DNA of 64,000 nt from Phascolarctos cinereus (taxonomy: Eukaryota > Chordata > Mammalia > Diprotodontia > Phascolarctidae). The stretch spans positions 1,511,001 to 1,575,000 of the forward strand of contig NW_018344259.1 in assembly GCF_002099425.1 (NCBI RefSeq), read 5' to 3'. Shown piece by piece: positions 22,330-34,844 of the stretch; position 1 is the first letter of the stretch; each line of letters opens with the position of its first letter. The notes under the pieces were generated by a model, which did no database searches, was not told the DNA's origin, and was given only the letters and a program-made list of their open reading frames with translations. The position numbers were made by a program, and so were the translations under genes.

Positions 22330-24958
22330 GGTCTATATACACCAAGAATTCAACAATTTGGCCTGCTCAAGGATGGCTTGCGGGAACTAGGGCACTCAGC
22401 AATCTCTCCTACCTCAAGTTTCAGGACGTACAAATTTAATACCCAAACCAAATTCTGCAAGCTGTTACCTACCAATCCCTAGGATGTTCTCCCTCCTTTC
22501 TCAATGAGTTCTGTGCCAGGCTGACAGTCTTCATCTCCACCCCTAACTCATGTCCTCATTCTAAGGGACTTCAACATACATATTAATGTTCCCTCACATA
22601 TGCTAACCTCCCAATTCCTCAATCTTCTGAACTCTGTACGTAGACTTATTCCCTCACTCCACTTCTGCTACACAAAGGAATAGTCACTCTCTTGATCCTG
22701 CTAACACCTACAAGTTTTTACCTTCTACGTTCGAGAACTCAAAATTTCCTTTATCCAAATATGATTTTTTATATTTCCATCTCTCTATTCCCTACTCCTC
22801 CTAAATGTACTCTTTGTCTTCATCATATCCTCCAATCTTTCATCCCTCAGTGTCATCCAAGGCCATCACCCTTAACTGGTTATATTCTCCTTCCCTTTCT
22901 AACCTCATCCTTCTGGTGAACCAGTTCAACTATACAACATGCTCTATTCTTAATCTTATTTCCCTGTCTTACTGCTGATCGATCAGTCCTTGCCAAAACC
23001 CAACCCCATCTTATTTTCACCATCAATCTTCACTCCTATATACATGCTACTAAACACAACTGAAGGAAATCAGGAAATGGCATCGACTGAGTCAACTACA
23101 AATTCCTTTAGTGAATCTCATTGAGGCCCTCACTGCAGCAAGGCAAACTTACTATAACTTTCTACCTGATTCCCTATTCCATTCACCATAGTAGCTATAC
23201 CAAATCTTCCTTTCTTTCTTTAGGCTTCCCTTCCCTTACCACTAACTCTTCCCTCTTACCTTATACTTCATCAAAATTTGAGATCCTTCTTCCCTCATTT
23301 CACATTTATATGATGTCATCCCCCCCACTATCTCGCTTACCAGGGTAAACTTCTCCACAGATACCCTTGGTCTTCATCTTTTCCAGTAGCTTAATCCACT
23401 ATCACTCACTCTTTCTCTAGACTCCAATCTCTTCCTGTCTACTGGTTCCTTTCATGTTGTCTACAAACACATGCAAGTATCATTGTTAAAGACAAATAAA
23501 CAAAAACCTCATAAGACCCTATGCCCTCCAGCTATTGTCCTATACAGCTTTCCTCCTTTTCTCAGGAAAACTCCTTGAAAAAGATATCTACACTGGCTGC
23601 TTTGCTTCTCTTCCCCATACTCTCTTCTAATGTTTTGCAATCAAGCTTCTGACTTCATTACTCAAGTGAAATTGGTTTCTCCAGAAAAACCAATGATCTC
23701 TTAATTGATAAATGCAGTGGCCTTTCTCCATCCTTATCCTTCTTAATCTTCTTGTTGCATCTGACACTACTGACTACCATCTCTTCCTGGATAATCTCTC
23801 TTTTACCATCTTCCTGCTTGTTTCATTGCCCCTCAGTCTCCTTTGTTGGATCTTCATCCAAATCATGAACACTAACTGTGGATATCCTCTAAGGCTCTGT
23901 TCTATGCCCTCTTCTCTTTCTCTCTATACTCTCTCATCGGCTCCAATGGGTTAAATTATCACTTCTATACCGATCTCCCTATTGGATTCTACTACTGCAC
24001 TGTCAATTGTATATCAGAATTTTCAACCTGGATATTTCACAGGCATCTTGAATTCAAAATATTAAAATCAGAACTCATTACCTTTCCACCTACCCATCCC
24101 TCTTCTAAACTTCTTTCCCTATTTCAGTGGCACCACCCTCACCTAGGTTCAAAATTTTGGTGTTACCTTCATCTCCTTTCTCATGTTCACATTACATGTC
24201 CAACAGCTGCAAAGTCTTAAAAAATTTTTTCTCTACTACATGCCTCAGAAATGTCACTTCCTCTCCACTAACACTGCCACTGCCTTTGTTCAGAATGTTA
24301 TCATTTCTCACATGAGCTACTGCAACAGCCTTCAAACTCAACTCTTTACCTCAAGTTTCCCTCTCCTCTAATCCAACTTCCACACAGTTGCCAAAGTGAT
24401 CCTCCTAAAGCATAGGTCTGACCATGTCTGACCTGGCTTCTCAATGACTGCCAAGGGCTACCTATTACCTATAAGATTAAATATAAACTCTTCTGTTTGG
24501 CATTTTAAACTTTTTATAACATGGCCCCTTCCTAACTTTCTAGTTTTTTTACACATTATTCCCAAATACATATTCAAAAATCTAGCTACACTGGCCTATT
24601 TGCAATTCGTCTAACAACACTGTGTACCTTGTCTCCATACCTTTACAATGGTTAGTATATTTTCCCCTTCCTAATATGACTCTGAGAATCTGTGTTTCCT
24701 TAATGAAGAAACCCAAGCTATGCCTGTATGCTTTTCCTGAACTTATTAGTACCTGTCCCTCTAAGCCTACTTTCCATCTATTCTGTACTTATCTTTTACA
24801 TACCAACTTACATAGTATATTGTCTCCTCCATTATAATGTAAGCTCCTTGGGGGTGAGAGATGTTTTTGATTTTTTTTTTTGGTGGGGGGGTGGGGCTTA
24901 GCACCTGGCACAGTGCTGGGCGCATAAAAGTGCTTAATAATTGCTTGTTGATTGACTG
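22330..24958 (+). mobile_element. Long L2 LINE (endonuclease end, reverse transcriptase and 3' end)
   Basis: A sense CR1-clade LINE, about 2.6 kb. At 22560-22600 it encodes a degenerate RDFNIHINVPS, the conserved endonuclease motif (intact GDFNI). At 23700-23810 it encodes MQWPFSILILLNLLVASDTT then DYHLFLDNLSF, the RT segment whose intact form contains LDLSAAFDTVDHH. A FYADD-like site is expected near 23960 ('tatcacttctataccgatct', encoding YHFYTD-like). The element ends in the L2 terminus 'cttgttgattgactga' at 24958. Many stops; ancient. Such elements supplied the 3' tails used by MIR-type SINEs. Confidence 0.8.
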
Positions 24959-24964
24959 ATTCTA

Positions 24965-25225
24965 CTGGTGAGAAAGAAAGCATGGCATAAGAGACATAAT
25001 CCTGGACTGGTATTTCAGAGAACTAGAATCACATTTCATCTCAGTTCGTTACAAGCTGTATGATCAATTGCAATTAACTTCTAAAACACTCATTTTCCTT
25101 AGATGTAAAATGGGGATAAGAACAGTTAACCTATCTACTTCATTGGACTGTTGTAAATAAAGCATTTTTCAAACTTTAGATAACACTTAGAGTAGTGTAT
25201 GTATACATAAATGAGTTATTATAAT
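24965..25225 (+). repeat. MIR/CORE-SINE, near full length
   Basis: Sense order: 'gaaagcatggcataagagac' (head), 'tttcagagaactagaatcac', 'ttacaagctgtatgatcaat', 'ttccttagatgtaaaatggg' and the AT-rich tail. It directly follows the L2 end. Confidence 0.65.
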
Positions 25226-25472
25226 GAATATAAGGCTACATAATTATTCAACACCTCTGCTGAATAAGAAATTTAAGAACAATCCATATATGAAAAAAAA
25301 ATCCAAAGATACTATCAGTGTTTAAAATTTCAAACAAAATGTGATTATTTTATAGAAGTTTAAAATTTTAAGTGATGTTGATCCTCATAAAATAGACTGA
25401 ATTGAATCAAACACAAAGTCAGTTTGAATCCCTGACATTTTGAATAACAAAATAAAGGGTCCCCCAAATTAC

Positions 25473-25586
25473 CTCTTCTTTAGTTGCTCATCAGACAGCT
25501 TCAGGTCCTCTTTTAAATGCTGATACCTGTCTTCTCTCAGCAGCCTTGAGCCATCAAATAAAGTCAGTTCTCTATCATGGATTAAT
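25473..25586 (-). CDS. VWA8: VWA8 exon: module 2, post-Walker B segment
   Basis: 114 nt, phase 2 at both ends: one base completing Arg, 37 codons, then AG. The product is LIHDRELTLFDGSRLLREDR followed by YQHLKEDLKLSDEQLKK. This is the charged helical insertion typical of VWA8 between Walker B and the sensor strand. The acceptor is ...GCCAATAG and the donor GTAATTTG. The next coding exon lies 14.8 kb further on (10666). Confidence 0.94.
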
Positions 25587-25654
25587 CTATTGGCATTAAG
25601 GGAGAAGAAGAAAGAATCAAATTATTGAGTTCTTAGCCATCAGATTCCTGTGTT

Positions 25655-25885
25655 AACAGTGTGGAATAATGGGTAAAGCCCTTGCCTTGGAAAAAAAATA
25701 TGGAGGTTTTAGTACCAGCTAGAAGTTAGGATACCAGAGCTGTAATCTTAGCTACAACACTTACTGACTATATAACTGTAGGTAAGTCTCTTCTAGGACC
25801 CTTCATTTTCTCTTATATACAATGAAAGGGTTTGAATAAAATGATCTCTAAAGTTCTGTCCAGTTCTAAAACAGTATAGTTCTAA
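25655..25885 (+). repeat. MIR/CORE-SINE in the intron before the module 2 exon
   Basis: 'gtgtggaataatgggtaaag' (head), 'tagctacaacacttactgac', 'tcattttctcttatatacaatg', then 'aataaaatgatctctaaagt', a sense SINE ending about 70 nt to the left of where unique sequence resumes. Confidence 0.6.
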
Positions 25886-26079
25886 AATAAATCTAGGCAA
25901 GTAGGACTAAGGACATAGATAGGATAATTTTTGACACCTTTGCTATAGCAACTGCTGGCTGCTCTGCTGGCTTTAATGTTAGAGAACACAGATCATGAAG
26001 ACTGAGTTGTTGGCTGTAATTTTTAAAAAGGCGCTGGACAGTCCACTTTGCTCTTATTAGGAGCATTTTGTTGTCATTG

Positions 26080-26165
26080 CATAGCTCTTGATAATGCTTC
26101 CACATACATGATCTCATTTCAGCCTCACAACTGGTAAGGTGGGCATTATTACCCCACATGAACAT
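26080..26165 (-). repeat. MIR fragment
   Basis: 'gatctcatttcagcctcaca' then 'actggtaaggtgggcattat' is the antisense MIR core. Confidence 0.6.
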
Positions 26166-26169
26166 ACTC

Positions 26170-27340
26170 TTCCAGGCACTGGCCCCCGATTCTGCTCAGA
26201 TACCATTAGGCCACAGACTGCTTCAAAGTCTCTGTTGACCATTTTAGAGCTATTCCAAACATTTCCTGGGTCATGGGCCCTCTACTGTGGCTACTATTTA
26301 CTTTAGTACATCATTACTCAGTTGGAGTAAGAGGGGGAAAAAAACTTCTAAGAGGTCACCTGTGGAAGCAAGTCAGATTTTTCTATTGATTGGGGGGGGA
26401 GGGAGGAGGAGATGGATTGTCTTGAGTGGGAGGTGTTGTTTTTCTATCTTTTCTAATATTTAAAAAATACAAACACATACTTAAAATGAATCAGGATTAG
26501 CACAATGATACATTTGCAATTTAAATGCTGCATGTAAATGTTTTGGCCTCTCAAACGCACTGCATTGTCCAGGATGAAAGAAAGGGTGTTCTGGTTAATA
26601 TAATTTTCCAGATACTCAAAGTTTAACCCATTCATTTATCTCCAGAGTTGCAAAAATGAAATATAGGGGGGAAAGTAATTTTATTATCATTCTCTTTGAA
26701 CTATATGAGACGAAGTTGTTTTCCTATGAAAATTATAAAATAAGATTCAACTTCTCAAAACACAATCTCAGAGAAGGAAATTAGGGTTTCTTTTCTAAGG
26801 TAAAAACAAGAAAAAGACTTAATTTCACACACAACTTAGAATTCCAAAATAACATTATCAGTCATTATTTATAACACGTTCTGATAACTGTTTTCCAATT
26901 TTTTCTGGAGGTGTTGTATTTTTAATTCTTCCAAAAAGCAAGAAAAATGAACAAAATTTTGACCTGTGCCTCACAAAGTTTCTGTGTAAAGTGAAGTTGT
27001 GTCTTGGAGCAAGAAAATACCAAGTTTAATAACTTTTGAGGTTTTATTTTCTTTTGCAGCTTTAAGATACAGAACTGAATTAGACGTTTCCCCCACCTCC
27101 ATCCTTTTTCCTTAGGGGGGAAAACTTTATCTAAAGCTTGAATTTGCAATCGTGAACACATATACCTAGATGTACCCCCTCCATACACGTATGGGGGGAG
27201 TGTACGTACACAAACATACACATATTTTGTGTGTATAGTCATGAGGAAAAACTAGCTTTTTTTGGTTTCTTTCCCCCCCAAACAGCAAAGGGAAGACTTC
27301 CACAACAATTTCTTAGTCATATTTTTTGTAACTCATGCTA
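26170..27340. other. Intronic sequence between the 161-nt and 114-nt exons, mostly unclassified
   Basis: No exon and no named repeat. A G-run (26390-26412) and short homopolymers occur. The 106-codon minus frame at 26922-27242 has low-complexity character and no domain. Confidence 0.4.
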
Positions 27341-27342
27341 AC

Positions 27343-27503
27343 CTTTGCAGTACAGCCAGTGTACCAGCATTGACACGATGAATGCCATCCAAGAGAACAA
27401 GCTTTCCCTCCAGTGCAGCAGTTACAAGTGGAGAAGACCTCCAAGCAGTATCTCCATTGGGAAGAGTATATCTCTGCTGTACCAAATCACGGGCTGTCAT
27501 ATC
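27343..27503 (-). CDS. VWA8: VWA8 exon: Walker B region of AAA+ module 2
   Basis: 161 nt, phase 0 in and phase 2 out (53 codons plus AG). It reads DMTARDLVQQRYTLPNGDTA, then WRSSPLVTAALEG, then KLVLLDGIHRVNAGTLAVLQ. The hydrophobic strand LVLLDG is at the Walker B position, but the usual acidic pair is Asp-Gly rather than Asp-Glu; as I recall the same is true in human VWA8. The acceptor is ...ATATTTAG and the donor GTTAGCAT. An open frame on the plus strand at 27345-27575 is only the shadow of this exon. Confidence 0.95.
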
Positions 27504-27599
27504 CTAAATATAATCCCCAGACCCACAAAAGAAAATATAGGAATGAGTGTTAAATTGAGGAGAAAATCATCATAAGCATCTGCATTTTTTTTGTTTTTC

Positions 27600-29320
27600 T
27601 TAATGAAAGAACCCATGGAAAGAAAACTCATTTCTCTTCGCACAGTAAAGAGTCTAACCAAATGCCATTTTCTTGGTCTTTTACTGGGTATATGTTTGTT
27701 TAATTTTTAATGTTATTCTTCAATAGTTCAATGAGACTGGGATTTTTAGAAACTACTTTTATCATGTCCCTCATTTTTCTTTACAGACTTTTTTTTCTCT
27801 TTTGGAATATGCTCATTCATTCTATATGGGTGATGTATTTGGCAGTAATTTCCACATGACAACTAAATTTAGCTCAATGTTATGTTAAATTCTGAAGGAA
27901 CAAAAATGAGCCAATTCCTTTTTAAGGACTAAAGGTTTTGCATACTCAGAGCATGCCCAGAGATTCTTATCAAATGCTGTGCATGTTCCTGCAGTTGATG
28001 AGCTTTGCAGAGATGTTAACAGTTATGATCATTACTATGACTAGTTATAATATGTTAGAGAGAGGCTTGAAATTTGAGGAAACCAAGTAGAATAGCCACC
28101 AGACAAGTTACAGGAATTGAAAGACCATGGCATGGCACTTACATGTGATTAGAAAACATGACACACATATACACAATGTGCTAACACCAAAATAATGCAA
28201 CAGAGTAGCAGTCTATTAATAGCTCAGGCACATTTGTGGGCCTTTCATATCAAAGGCAATGAAGCCAGAGTGTGAAACCGCATGTTAATCCACCCCACCC
28301 CCCACCCCCACATATTGGTGTTCAGGCAATGGTTTCTTTTTCAGTTCTGACTTTTAATTTATTCTAGGTTTCAAATCATGTACCATGTACATCAAATACT
28401 AACTAAACCACTTCAACTGTATCATTGATGTTAACCAAGTGGTACTTTGTAATCACGAAAGTATTCTTCTGTTCCACAAGGCCAATGAAACCCTTAATCA
28501 TGTTGTACACACTACCTACCAAAAAAAAAAACCTGTTCCACTTCTAGCAAACACTTCATTCACTATTACAAAAATATTTTTAAAAAATAATTATTTTACA
28601 GCTTATGTTGAAATACAAGGCATTCAAATAAAATAATGACATTCAAGCCCTTTAGCACCTCAAGATCCTGTGGAACAATCAGATTGACAAATCAAGCTGG
28701 CACTTTCTATACCTTTGCAAATAAATTAATTTTCTTAATTTTTTATTCTTTCCTCAAACATTAGGTGTGCACAATGTTAGAATGGTATCATCATTTTTGA
28801 AGCCAGTGATAATAAAAATCCTGAAACTTGTATTCATAAGATAGCATATTGAATGAATTACTCAATATTAGAGGTTATGTGCTCATTACTAAATAGTAAG
28901 GGAAACAAAGCCAGCATCAAACCTCTAAATTAAAATGTATGCCATTTTAAAATTCTATGTAATTCAACATTTGCTAAGCATCTATTTGTAAGACTTTTTG
29001 ATTACCAAATGATACCACTTTACTGAAAATACAGAAAAACCAAGAATATAAAACACTCATTAAAAAGTTCATCTTAAAGAGTTAAGTAAAAACTAACGAA
29101 AACATTTTTGGGTACTAACTGCTCAGTGCTATTTATCACACACTAATAACACATGATGTTATCCAACAAAGAATGGACACAAATACAATAGAGACTATGC
29201 CCAAAGCTGGGATTTTTAAAATATCTCTTTAAAAATTTTAATGCATATACAACAATTTTTTTTCAGAAAGGATTAGTGTTTTGTTTTGGTTTTTTTTTTC
29301 TGCAGTAGCAAAAAAAAATA
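27600..29320. other. Intronic sequence without recognised features
   Basis: The left part of the largest intron. I see no repeat family here that I can name except a C-rich run at 28286-28312. Candidate for unique or conserved intronic DNA. Confidence 0.4.
28286..28312 (+). repeat. C-rich low-complexity run
   Basis: Tandem CCCCA-like units (ccaccccaccccccaccccc). On the transcribed minus strand this is a G-rich tract (GGGGTGGGG type). Confidence 0.85.
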
Positions 29321-29329
29321 CATCTAGAA

Positions 29330-29535
29330 AAGAAGTGGGTTTCCATATACTGGGAAGTGGCTGAACAAATTGGAGCATATGAATCTAAAGGAATATAACT
29401 ATAGCGTAAGAAATTATAAATATTAGGAATTCAGAAAAACATGGGAAGACTTGTGTAAGTTGTTCTATATTGAAGTAAGCAGAACCAACACATGAATATG
29501 CCTAACTGGCTACAATAATTTAAATAAAAGTGATA
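29330..29535 (+). repeat. L1 3' fragment
   Basis: 'tgggaagtggctgaacaaat' then 'atgaatctaaaggaatataa', 'aggaattcagaaaaacatgg' and 'gaagtaagcagaaccaacac' follow the end of marsupial L1 ORF2. Confidence 0.7.
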
Positions 29536-29654
29536 TTAATAAATGGTCAAATTCCAATTACTTGTAATTAGTGATCTATGTCTTGGTAACGTTTTATTAC
29601 ATTAAAGTGCTCAATGGCCACAGGGTAGTGAGATATTAGAAAATTACTGGCATA

Positions 29655-29740
29655 AAAACAAAAGGATCAAAGAATCATAGATTTTAGACCTGGAAGAACC
29701 TTAAAGGTCAACATCAATAGAACCTTGTTTTTCAATTGAA
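29655..29740. repeat. CR1/L3- or MIR-related terminal fragment
   Basis: 'gaatcatagattttagacct' then 'ggaagaaccttaaaggtcaac' is the block found at the 3' ends of CR1/L3 LINEs and some MIR-type SINEs. Confidence 0.55.
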
Positions 29741-29879
29741 CTGAGAAGTTTTTAATGTTTGTGCATTTTCCCTACCTTGGAGCTGACAAGAGGTGGAATT
29801 TCCCAGTATTTTAGGCCTGCCACTTTTCTTCATTAGCTCAAGATAAGGAGTCTATGACTACATGTACTTTTGGTGAAAG

Positions 29880-32520
29880 AAATTGCTCAAATGTAGAGAT
29901 AAGTAATGTTTGAACACTGCATTTTAAAAAGAGGAAGTTTCTCATTCGGAGATCTTTTTTTAAAAAATTCATATACATAGATCATCATCATCCCAAAACA
30001 CAGCAAATAAGTATACACTGTGGTATTCTGCAAAGACAGTTTTAAAAAAGAGTATTCTGTAGCATTTTTAAAAAGTATTCTGTAAGCATAATTTAGAATA
30101 AACATATTCTAAATTATTTTGCATTTTATTCTTACAACTAATGCTTAGAAGTCACTCAAATAGGTAGAAGCTCAATAAATGTTTATTGATAACCACCCTG
30201 ACAATTAACAGAAGAATCCACATCTTCTAACTCCATACCTACTGCTTTCTCCATTATCTACACTGAACTGACACTACATCAATTGATAAACTGATGTTCC
30301 CAGACAAGCGGGAGAGATCTACACATCTCACAACCACAGAACATTGTTTCATTGTCTTTTTTATCCACATGGGTACAATAAAAAGGAAAATATACAGTAT
30401 TCTTGAAATAAATGTCAATTTAATTTCAACCACTAAATTCTCTGCTCACCATGGTGATGGAGGAGTTAAGCATCCTTCATTTCTATCACATCCTACACAT
30501 TAAAATAAAATCTCCCTGGGGTTGAGACTTGGGGGAGTCAGGGGAGGGAGTGTTTCCCATGATAAAAGCCATTGGTTGTCACAGTTAAAAATCACAGGTT
30601 GTTAGTCAAGATGAAGACTAGTTTTTCTGATGTACAAAAAGATACTGCTATTCCTACTTCTCACAATACAAGTTATAAGATGCAATTTTATGTGAAACAG
30701 GTACAAAATCATGTTATGCTATTAGGGAGATCAGAAACAAACAAAAATTGATGTTTCACATAGTAAACACCTGTACTTCATTAACCTTAATTAATATATT
30801 CTTCATGAAATTATGAACTTCACCTGATAATAAAAGTAGAGCTTTCAAGTAAACATTAACCTTTCAAATAAAATTAATGATATTCTCCAGTATCCATATC
30901 TAGGCTGATTCTGTAGTACTCTGAAAATGTTTTAATATAATCTTGTTTTAACATATGCAACATTTTTAATATAAAACTTTTCTTTCATTAACGGTGCTAT
31001 TAATTTTTCGACATTTTAAATTTGATTTTAAAATGTTAAAGATTATTATGTATACAGACATATGCAGCTACAATGCATAGTCAGACGTTCTCTTATTTTC
31101 TTCCTGCCTATCCACATCACCCTGTAAAGCAAAGATGAATGCTTCCATTTTTGTATACGTTTTTCTCATCACTGCATTGTAAAGTCTTTGAACCTCAGAA
31201 AGTAAAAATAGCACCAATGATGTCACAAAGCCTGAACCATTTCCTCTTTCTGCATTTCCTTAAAAGTCTTAAAATAACAGGACGTGAAATCTAGTTCCTT
31301 CAGGGTTACCACCATTGTCTGACCTACAGCCTCACCTTCAGATCCCTGGAAAACATCCTTAATTCATACTACAACTGTAACTTTCCAGAATTTTGATCTC
31401 CAGTTTCCCAAAGGAAAACCCCTATATAAAATGAAGATTTTATTTTTAAAAGAAGAAAACAGTAGTGCTGTGGACAATTCTGTAACTGAGAAACATATCA
31501 GAAAATAAACATATGGACTGACGGTTAATTCGATTTTGCAAAACTCATAACGTTAACTGAATTTTTCTGAGACACCCATAAAACCTAGAAGATGGAAATA
31601 ATCACTTAAATAACCACACAAAATTGTTTAGCTGTAAATAAGCTGAAGAATAAGAAATACAACTAGTTTAATAAATAAAATGTCTTTCAGAAAGGAAAAT
31701 CCAATACAAAAATGTAACCTTTCAGACTAAAATGAAATTTAAGTGAATATTAAAACTGAGATGAAAGTCAGCTTTCATTTTATGATATAGAAAAAATTTG
31801 TATCACATAGGGCTGGAAAGAAAATAACTGAAGTTCTACAGGTTTCTGAGGGCTATTTTAAATAAATTTAAGTGATTGCACTGGATAAATGTCTTATTAA
31901 ACTGAGCAATGGGAAAGTTTCGATAGAAAATGTTCAGGCTAAACTAATATTATTTCCAGGAAGATTTCCTCATATAATCCATAAGCAATACAATAAGGGA
32001 TTAATTATGTTGCTACTTGTTAGTGGCAGAATGTTTTGTAAACAGAGAATGTTAATAATTTCTAGGCACTCTGAATAGAACTCCACAATTATTTACAGAT
32101 TCTAAGTATGCTCAATGAACAGAACATATGGCAGTTTTCCAACATTCCTTAGTGTCACTTATGTTTGATCTCAACCAAAAAAACCTCATTTTACATATAT
32201 TGTAGAAGTATTTTTACTCTTCCTTGCTTTATACTTCAGTTTTTTTAAAAAGGCTATTTTTAAGTTCAAGCAAGTAGAAAACAGCAGAGATGCAATGGGA
32301 CTATGGAGAAATGTCCTACTTCTGAAAATTGGGAAAGTGGATTCTACAAACTACAGACTGATGACCTGGATGGCAATCACAGGCAAATTTTAAGAAGAAA
32401 TTTAAGAACAGAGGAACTAGGATGGGTTCACTAAAAACATATTATGTCAGAACAGCCCTTCCTTTTTTTAACAGATTTATTAAATTGGCAGGTTAAGGAA
32501 GATGTCTGAATAAGATGTCT
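29880..32520. other. Repeat-poor intron stretch
   Basis: About 2.6 kb, AT-rich, with no exon and no repeat I can name. Small A+T runs only. Open frames here are all under 75 codons and have no domain character. Confidence 0.4.
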
Positions 32521-32544
32521 GGATTTCAGCAAGGAATCTTAAGT

Positions 32545-32645
32545 TTGGTCAAGTCACAATCTCCCTGGGCTTCAATTTTCTCATTTTTGAACCTCGTAGG
32601 TAGGACAAGATGATCTCCTTAACCTCCTCCAGCTCCCAATATTAA
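32545..32645 (+). repeat. MIR tail fragment
   Basis: 'aagtcacaatctccctgggc' then 'ttcaattttctcatttttga' and 'aggacaagatgatctcctta': sense MIR second half. Confidence 0.55.
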
Positions 32646-33289
32646 CATCATGGCAGATGGAATTATCTGATCCAAATAAAGCTCCAACCAAGTGAATTGG
32701 CCAAAGTAGATTATGAATAGAGCAACAAAGCATAAAATTATGGTGAGTTCATTGTTTTAGATTTAGAATAAAGATTCATTGAGGAAAGAGATTATGTTCT
32801 ATCGAGTCAACAGTCATTTATTAAGTACTACTGGAAAATATGTTCAAAATTTAATTTAACAAGATTAATTATCTTACCTCAACAATATTTTGGTAGTAAA
32901 TACAAGTACATCTATAAATAAAGTACAATATATAGTGGATTAGTTGTAATTGTCTGTTACTTGCAGCAGTTTTGGTAAAGAATGGCTGTTTTTACAGACA
33001 CGCAATCTCTCTTTTGCCAAACTGTAGCTTCCTATATAATTCTGGAGGGGAGAGTTTGGGAGTTTGTTCTTTTTTTACCCCCCCCCGACGCCCCTTCATG
33101 ATCTATCCCCCCTATGCATACACACTGAACCTTTCCTGGCTACAAGGAAAACATTTAATCAAAGCCAACTGACACAGACAAAACCTGACTATTATAGTAT
33201 ATGTAACCCACTCTACATTCATAGTCACCACCTCTTTATAGATAAGAAGAAATTGTATTTCCTCATTTCTACAGGCACTACATACTAGA

Positions 33290-33405
33290 AGAGCTAAGGG
33301 AAAGATGATATTGATTCAGGCTAGATGGTCAGGTAAGACTTTACAAAGAAGGGGCATTAAAACTGGGTCTTGAAGGACATTACACTGTATAATGGCATTC
33401 CTATT
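33290..33405 (-). repeat. Antisense L2 scrap
   Basis: 'taagactttacaaagaaggg' and 'aactgggtcttgaaggacat' match the antisense L2 block 'gagctgagccttgaaggaa'. Confidence 0.5.
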
Positions 33406-33968
33406 CACATCAATAATAACATTATTATTGATTTTAAATTTATACAAGAACTGAACATGCAGAATAGTCAGGTTCCTAAGAATTGATTACAAAGTTAATA
33501 TTCCAAATGTTGGCCTCAGTTTCCCACTGAATACTGAATCCAATATCAGAATTGATCCAAAGGTTATGAACAATTGAAGGTTATGAACAATATGAACAAA
33601 TATAGGTACAGATAGGCAAGGGAAAGAGATTGAGATAGCTTGAGATAAGGGACAGTCTAGATTTTCTGTCATACTATCAATGGAATATGAATAGGTGGCA
33701 CATCAGTTTACAAACAAGCAAGAGTTCTATGTTATCAGATTTATTATTAAAACATTCAGATAATGTTGCTTTATTAGCAGAAAGGGCAAAAAAGAGGCCA
33801 AGTATCCTAGTATAGATAATGGTTTCCATCGCCCTCACTGCTGGTAATAAATCAACTCCTAGTATGCCCCATAAATCTCACATCGCACTGTGTACCTCCA
33901 TAAAGCATTTATTACATAACATAGCCTATTATACTTATCTGTGTTTATTTTTCATCTCCCCATTATGG

Positions 33969-34060
33969 CATCTAATAGGACATTTCCCTATTAGACTATG
34001 ATTTCATCTTCCTATTAAGACATCTAATAGGATATCACCATATTAGACTATAATTTCCAA
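33969..34060 (+). repeat. 52-bp tandem duplication carrying a hairpin
   Basis: 'catctaatagga...ttagactatgatttc' at 33969 recurs at 34021 as 'catctaatagga...ttagactataatttc'. In the first copy TCTAATAGG (33971-33979) and CCTATTAGA (33987-33995) are perfect inverted repeats with a 7-nt loop. The second copy has diverged in the arm. Confidence 0.8.
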
Positions 34061-34844
34061 GAGGGCATGACTATCTTACCTTAACTCTGTATCCATTCCT
34101 GAATCTAACAGAGCACACTGCACATCGACGACATATAGCAAATCTTTGTTGAATTTGTCAAAGAATACTCTAGCACAGAACTAGATTCAGGCAAAAATAA
34201 AGATGTAGGTGAATTGTGTCATCTTGCTGGCTAATTTTTCATATGCTCTGTATTCTGCTGGTAATCAATGCCATGGTATACACTGTAGGCCACAGTATCA
34301 ATGTGCTGGTATACCACAGTGCCTTCACTGCACAAAGCCCCCCTACTCTGCTTTCCCTACATAATACCTCAATGCTACAGACCCTACTCTAGTCTCTCTT
34401 CTCTCTACTTACAACTAGCTGTCCTAAGAAAGAAGATCCAATAAACTGTACTTAAATGTCAATAGTAGATAACAGTTTAATGTTGTTACCCTTTCTGGGC
34501 ATACAGCAGGGCATCTAACAGGGGATAATAAATAAACCCAAAGGTATTCTATTGGTAGAGTTCTGGTAGTAGTTGACTAGGGGAAGATATTTTGGGACAG
34601 AGGCTTTTCCAGAGATTACATCATACCACATAAGCAGAAGCCTGTCCACAAATAAGTAAGGCTCAGAACATACTCAGATTTTTTTAGTTCTCTTTTTCCA
34701 CAGCTTCATATACACTACTTAATAAAATCCATTTCTAATGAACTTCTCTTTTCACAGCCTCCTCTCTTGTAGTTCCTCCAAATTTTTTTTAAAGGATGTA
34801 ATTAATCTTGTAGAATTAACTAATGTTAATTCAAACTCTTTTTA

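Noticed and set aside
27345-27575. 76-codon plus frame
   Set aside because: Antisense shadow of the 161-nt VWA8 exon.
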